A DNA stretch of 7,403 nucleotides from Opitutales bacterium. GTDB taxonomy: Bacteria; Verrucomicrobiota; Verrucomicrobiia; Opitutales; UBA9783. Below the pieces are notes generated by a model, which saw only the letters and a list, made by a program, of their open reading frames with translations, did no database searches and was not told where the DNA came from. The translations under genes were made by a program, and so were the position numbers. Positions 5,362 through 7,403 of this stretch are shown one piece after another (the first letter of the stretch is position 1; each line of letters starts with the position of its first letter). The stretch is from the NCBI GenBank assembly GCA_017479315.1, contig JAFVCI010000043.1, forward strand, positions 1-7,403, read 5' to 3'.

Positions 5362-6473
5362 TAGCACATCTTATATTTTAACCGTCGCAACGGCGAATAA
5401 CAATCACGCGATAAATTCGTCAGCAGACCGATAAAACAGGCATTGGTAACCAGATTCGAACCGCCGTAGCTCAAAAACGGCAAGGCGAGCCCTTTCGTCG
5501 GCAACAGTCCCGTAATAACGCCCAAATTAAGAAATACCTGCGTTGTCAGGAAACAGACGGTACCTAACCCGATGTAAAATAAAAACGGTTCGGTATGGGA
5601 GCGGGTAATTTTTAAACCCAAAAAGGCGATGCCGCCGAAGCACAGCAGTACGATGAGCATGTGAATAAGACCGAGTTCTTCCGCCAGAACGGCACCGATA
5701 AAGTCCGTATGCGCTTCGGGAAGAAAGAAAAACTGTTGTCGCCCTTGCCCGAGACCGCAACCGAACCAACCGCCGGACGAAAACGCCAGCAGACTTTGCC
5801 ACAGCTGATAACCGCTTTTGGTGCGATTGGCTTCGAGATCCAAAAACGCCAAAACGCGATTGAGGCGGACGGGATTTTGATAAATCGCGACACCGAACAA
5901 CAATAATGCGCCGACCGCGGCAGGTATAATATAGATCCAACGAATGCCGCGTACGAACAGCAACAACGCGGCGACCGTTCCGAACAGTGCCGTGGTTCCG
6001 AAATCAGGTTCAAGCATCAGCAGGGCGCAAAACACACCGACGCATGCGATCGGTCGCACGAAGCCTTTGAAAAAGCTCTTTTCATGCATGTGATTTGTCA
6101 GAAAGTAAGAAAAAAAGAGGATAAAACCGACTTTTGCCGGTTCGGACGGCTGAAAACGCAGACCGCCGCTCCCGATCCAACGGCGCGAACCCTTAATGCA
6201 ACGACCGAGTCCCGGGATAAATACCGACAGCAGTAATCCGATCGTCAGCAACCCGATCCACGGTCCGAAGCGTTCCAATTTTCGAAGCGGGAAAAAGGTG
6301 AAAATCAAAAAACAAACACCCGCGACACCGCACCAGGCGCATTGTTTTATAAAGTACGTATAGCCGTGCACCAACGGTTGCGTCGCACTGCACAGCATCA
6401 ATAATCCGTAAGTCAGCAGAACAAGGCTGCAAAAAAGAAGTCCGTTGCGGGCACCTCTCAGGTCATATTTCAT
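5361..6473 (-). CDS. ftsW: Septal peptidoglycan glycosyltransferase FtsW (SEDS family)
   Basis: FtsW polymerises lipid II into glycan strands at the division septum, normally with a class B penicillin-binding protein. The protein has 370 residues, typical for SEDS proteins, with about ten hydrophobic segments starting at residue 11. Diagnostic motifs are GSRRWI at 95-100, FQPSEPAK at 107-114, EPDFGT at 155-160, GLGQGRQQ at 240-247, LPEAHTDFIGAVLAEELG at 251-268 with the presumed catalytic aspartate D257, and LPFLSYGGSNL at 331-341. RodA has the same fold, but the position beside murG in a division cluster favours FtsW. The ATG (6471-6473) overlaps the stop of the LysM gene as ATGA, and the TAA (5361-5363) overlaps the next start as TAATG, both pointing to coupled translation. 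No strong Shine-Dalgarno sequence is visible. Confidence 0.95.
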   Translation of the reverse strand: MKYDLRGARNGLLFCSLVLLTYGLLMLCSATQPLVHGYTYFIKQCAWCGVAGVCFLIFTFFPLRKLERFGPWIGLLTIGLLLSVFIPGLGRCIKGSRRWIGSGGLRFQPSEPAKVGFILFFSYFLTNHMHEKSFFKGFVRPIACVGVFCALLMLEPDFGTTALFGTVAALLLFVRGIRWIYIIPAAVGALLLFGVAIYQNPVRLNRVLAFLDLEANRTKSGYQLWQSLLAFSSGGWFGCGLGQGRQQFFFLPEAHTDFIGAVLAEELGLIHMLIVLLCFGGIAFLGLKITRSHTEPFLFYIGLGTVCFLTTQVFLNLGVITGLLPTKGLALPFLSYGGSNLVTNACFIGLLTNLSRDCYSPLRRLKYKMC

Positions 6474-7403
6474 TGTACATCCAGCGGAACCACCGGCATG
6501 TCTTTGTTTTCCTCGAACAAATCTTTGAAATCATCTTCCTCGAACGTCGAAGACGGCTTGGGCGCGTCGGAAATTTCGGCTTTGGAAGCATAGGGTTCCG
6601 CCTCGCGATGTCTTTCGATGGGCATTTCTTCGTATCGCGGTTCCGAAAAAGACCGCGTGCGAACGGGTTCTTCAAAGGATTTTTTGGAATAGGAAGACTT
6701 TCTCTCCGTCGTCCGAGATCGCTCCTTCAGCCGCAATACCTGACCGACCTGCAGTTGCTCCGGATTTTTTAAATCATTCAGCCGCGTCAATTCCGCTACC
6801 GACCGACGGCAACGTTTGGCGATGATCCATAAACTGTCGCCGGCCTGCACCGTGTAGGTGTCGCCTTCGATGGGCGCCGCATCGGATTTTGAAGACGTAT
6901 TGCGGGATTTTTCGCTCATGGGAGCTGTGCCGGAAAGATATAACTTTTGACCGACGTAAATCATATCCGACTTGAGCCGGTTTTGTTCGCGCAGTTTGGC
7001 AACAGTCGTGCCGAACTTTTTGGCAATTTTACCGAGCGTATCGCCTTTTTGAACGGAATAAACGCCGTCTTTATCCGCCGAACCGGACGCCGCTTTCGGC
7101 ACCAAAATCATCTGTCCGACCGACAGCGTTGCGTTACGATCGAAACCGTTCATTTGTTGCAGTTCGAACAGAGAAATTTGAAAGCGCTTGGCGATCTTCG
7201 AAAGCGTATCGCCTTTTACGACGCGGTACGGCTCAACTTCTCCCGAAAGAGAAGGATCGGCGGAAGAGCCGCCTTGCGGAATGGAAAGCACCTGCCCGAC
7301 GCGGAGTTTGTTTTTGTTTTTAAGCTGATTTTCCTGCATTAACTGCAACACCGAAACGTGATAACGATGTGCGATCTTTGTCAGCGTATCGCCTTTGCGC
7401 ACC
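6470..7403 (-). CDS. LysM-repeat protein of the division/cell-wall cluster (5' partial)
   Basis: The right window edge cuts this gene inside a LysM module, so its N-terminus, including any signal peptide or catalytic domain, is not visible. A GTG at 7402 is an internal valine of the first module, not a start. Counting from there, four LysM modules lie at about residues 1-42, 59-102, 115-157 and 183-225, with VRKGDTLTKIA, VVKGDTLSKIA, VQKGDTLGKIA and VQAGDSLWIIA openings. LysM binds N-acetylglucosamine in glycans, here probably peptidoglycan. Linkers of about 13-25 residues are rich in S, G and A. The last 85 residues are charged, serine-rich and low in complexity, ending in an acidic stretch (EEDDFKDLFEENKD). 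There is no M23/LytM peptidase at the C-terminus. Chlamydiae carry a LysM gene (called nlpD) in the same place, before ftsW. Confidence 0.9.
   Translation of the reverse strand, partial: VRKGDTLTKIAHRYHVSVLQLMQENQLKNKNKLRVGQVLSIPQGGSSADPSLSGEVEPYRVVKGDTLSKIAKRFQISLFELQQMNGFDRNATLSVGQMILVPKAASGSADKDGVYSVQKGDTLGKIAKKFGTTVAKLREQNRLKSDMIYVGQKLYLSGTAPMSEKSRNTSSKSDAAPIEGDTYTVQAGDSLWIIAKRCRRSVAELTRLNDLKNPEQLQVGQVLRLKERSRTTERKSSYSKKSFEEPVRTRSFSEPRYEEMPIERHREAEPYASKAEISDAPKPSSTFEEDDFKDLFEENKDMPVVPLDVQ
7035..7396 (-). repeat. Three exact 14-bp repeats within LysM modules
   Basis: AGCGTATCGCCTTT (plus-strand reading) occurs exactly at 7035-7048, 7203-7216 and 7383-7396, spaced 168 and 180 bases apart, and encodes the KGDTL core of three LysM modules. 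The fourth module (about 6800-6850) is clearly diverged at the DNA level. This suggests that the first three modules arose by duplication more recently than the fourth, or that codon choice is strongly constrained. Confidence 0.6.

Noticed and set aside
7400..7402. GTG at the right edge as the start of the LysM gene
   Set aside because: It encodes the valine inside the first visible LysM module, so the gene continues past the window.

Overview
The window holds five largely visible genes and one gene tail. Five are on the minus strand and only the tail at the left edge is on the plus strand. The organism is most likely a member of the PVC group (Verrucomicrobiota/Chlamydiota). This is an inference from gene order: a LysM protein, then ftsW, then murG matches the chlamydial and verrucomicrobial division and cell-wall (dcw) cluster. 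It is also supported by the MurG N-terminus (CGGTGGHLSPG) and by a neighbouring exported protein with BspA-like leucine-rich repeats and a long coiled coil, a type seen in gut Verrucomicrobiota. Genus and species cannot be read from the sequence.

Right half (about 3923-7403, transcribed leftwards): a peptidoglycan operon. It contains the C-terminal 310 residues of a protein with four LysM modules, then the septal glycosyltransferase FtsW, then an unrecognised small ORF of 117 codons, then the lipid II synthase MurG. Every junction is a stop/start overlap: ATGA between lysM and ftsW, TAATG between ftsW and the small ORF, and GTGA between the small ORF and murG. The genes are therefore probably translationally coupled. 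MurG completes lipid II, FtsW polymerises it into glycan strands at the septum, and the LysM protein probably binds the finished wall. MurC, which usually follows murG in related clusters, is not here. MurG is followed by about 310 bases without a convincing gene but with an elaborate inverted repeat.

Middle (1555-3609): an exported protein of about 684 residues with a signal peptide, a cysteine-containing N-terminal region, a short leucine-rich-repeat-like stretch, a long coiled coil and a lysine-rich tail. It looks more AT-rich than the cell-wall genes and its function is unknown.

Left part (1-1554): a type II secretion/type IV pilus inner-membrane platform protein (GspF/PilC family). A good sigma70-like promoter precedes it, with a perfect 8-bp inverted repeat beginning just after the predicted transcription start. 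The 3' end of this gene overlaps by 41 bases the 3' end of a convergent plus-strand gene whose visible 51 codons encode a membrane C-terminus, possibly of a site-2 protease (M50) family member.

The most interesting points are the coupled small ORF between ftsW and murG, the large exported LRR/coiled-coil protein, and the promoter-plus-palindrome in front of the GspF-like gene. I see no tRNA, rRNA, CRISPR array or insertion sequence.
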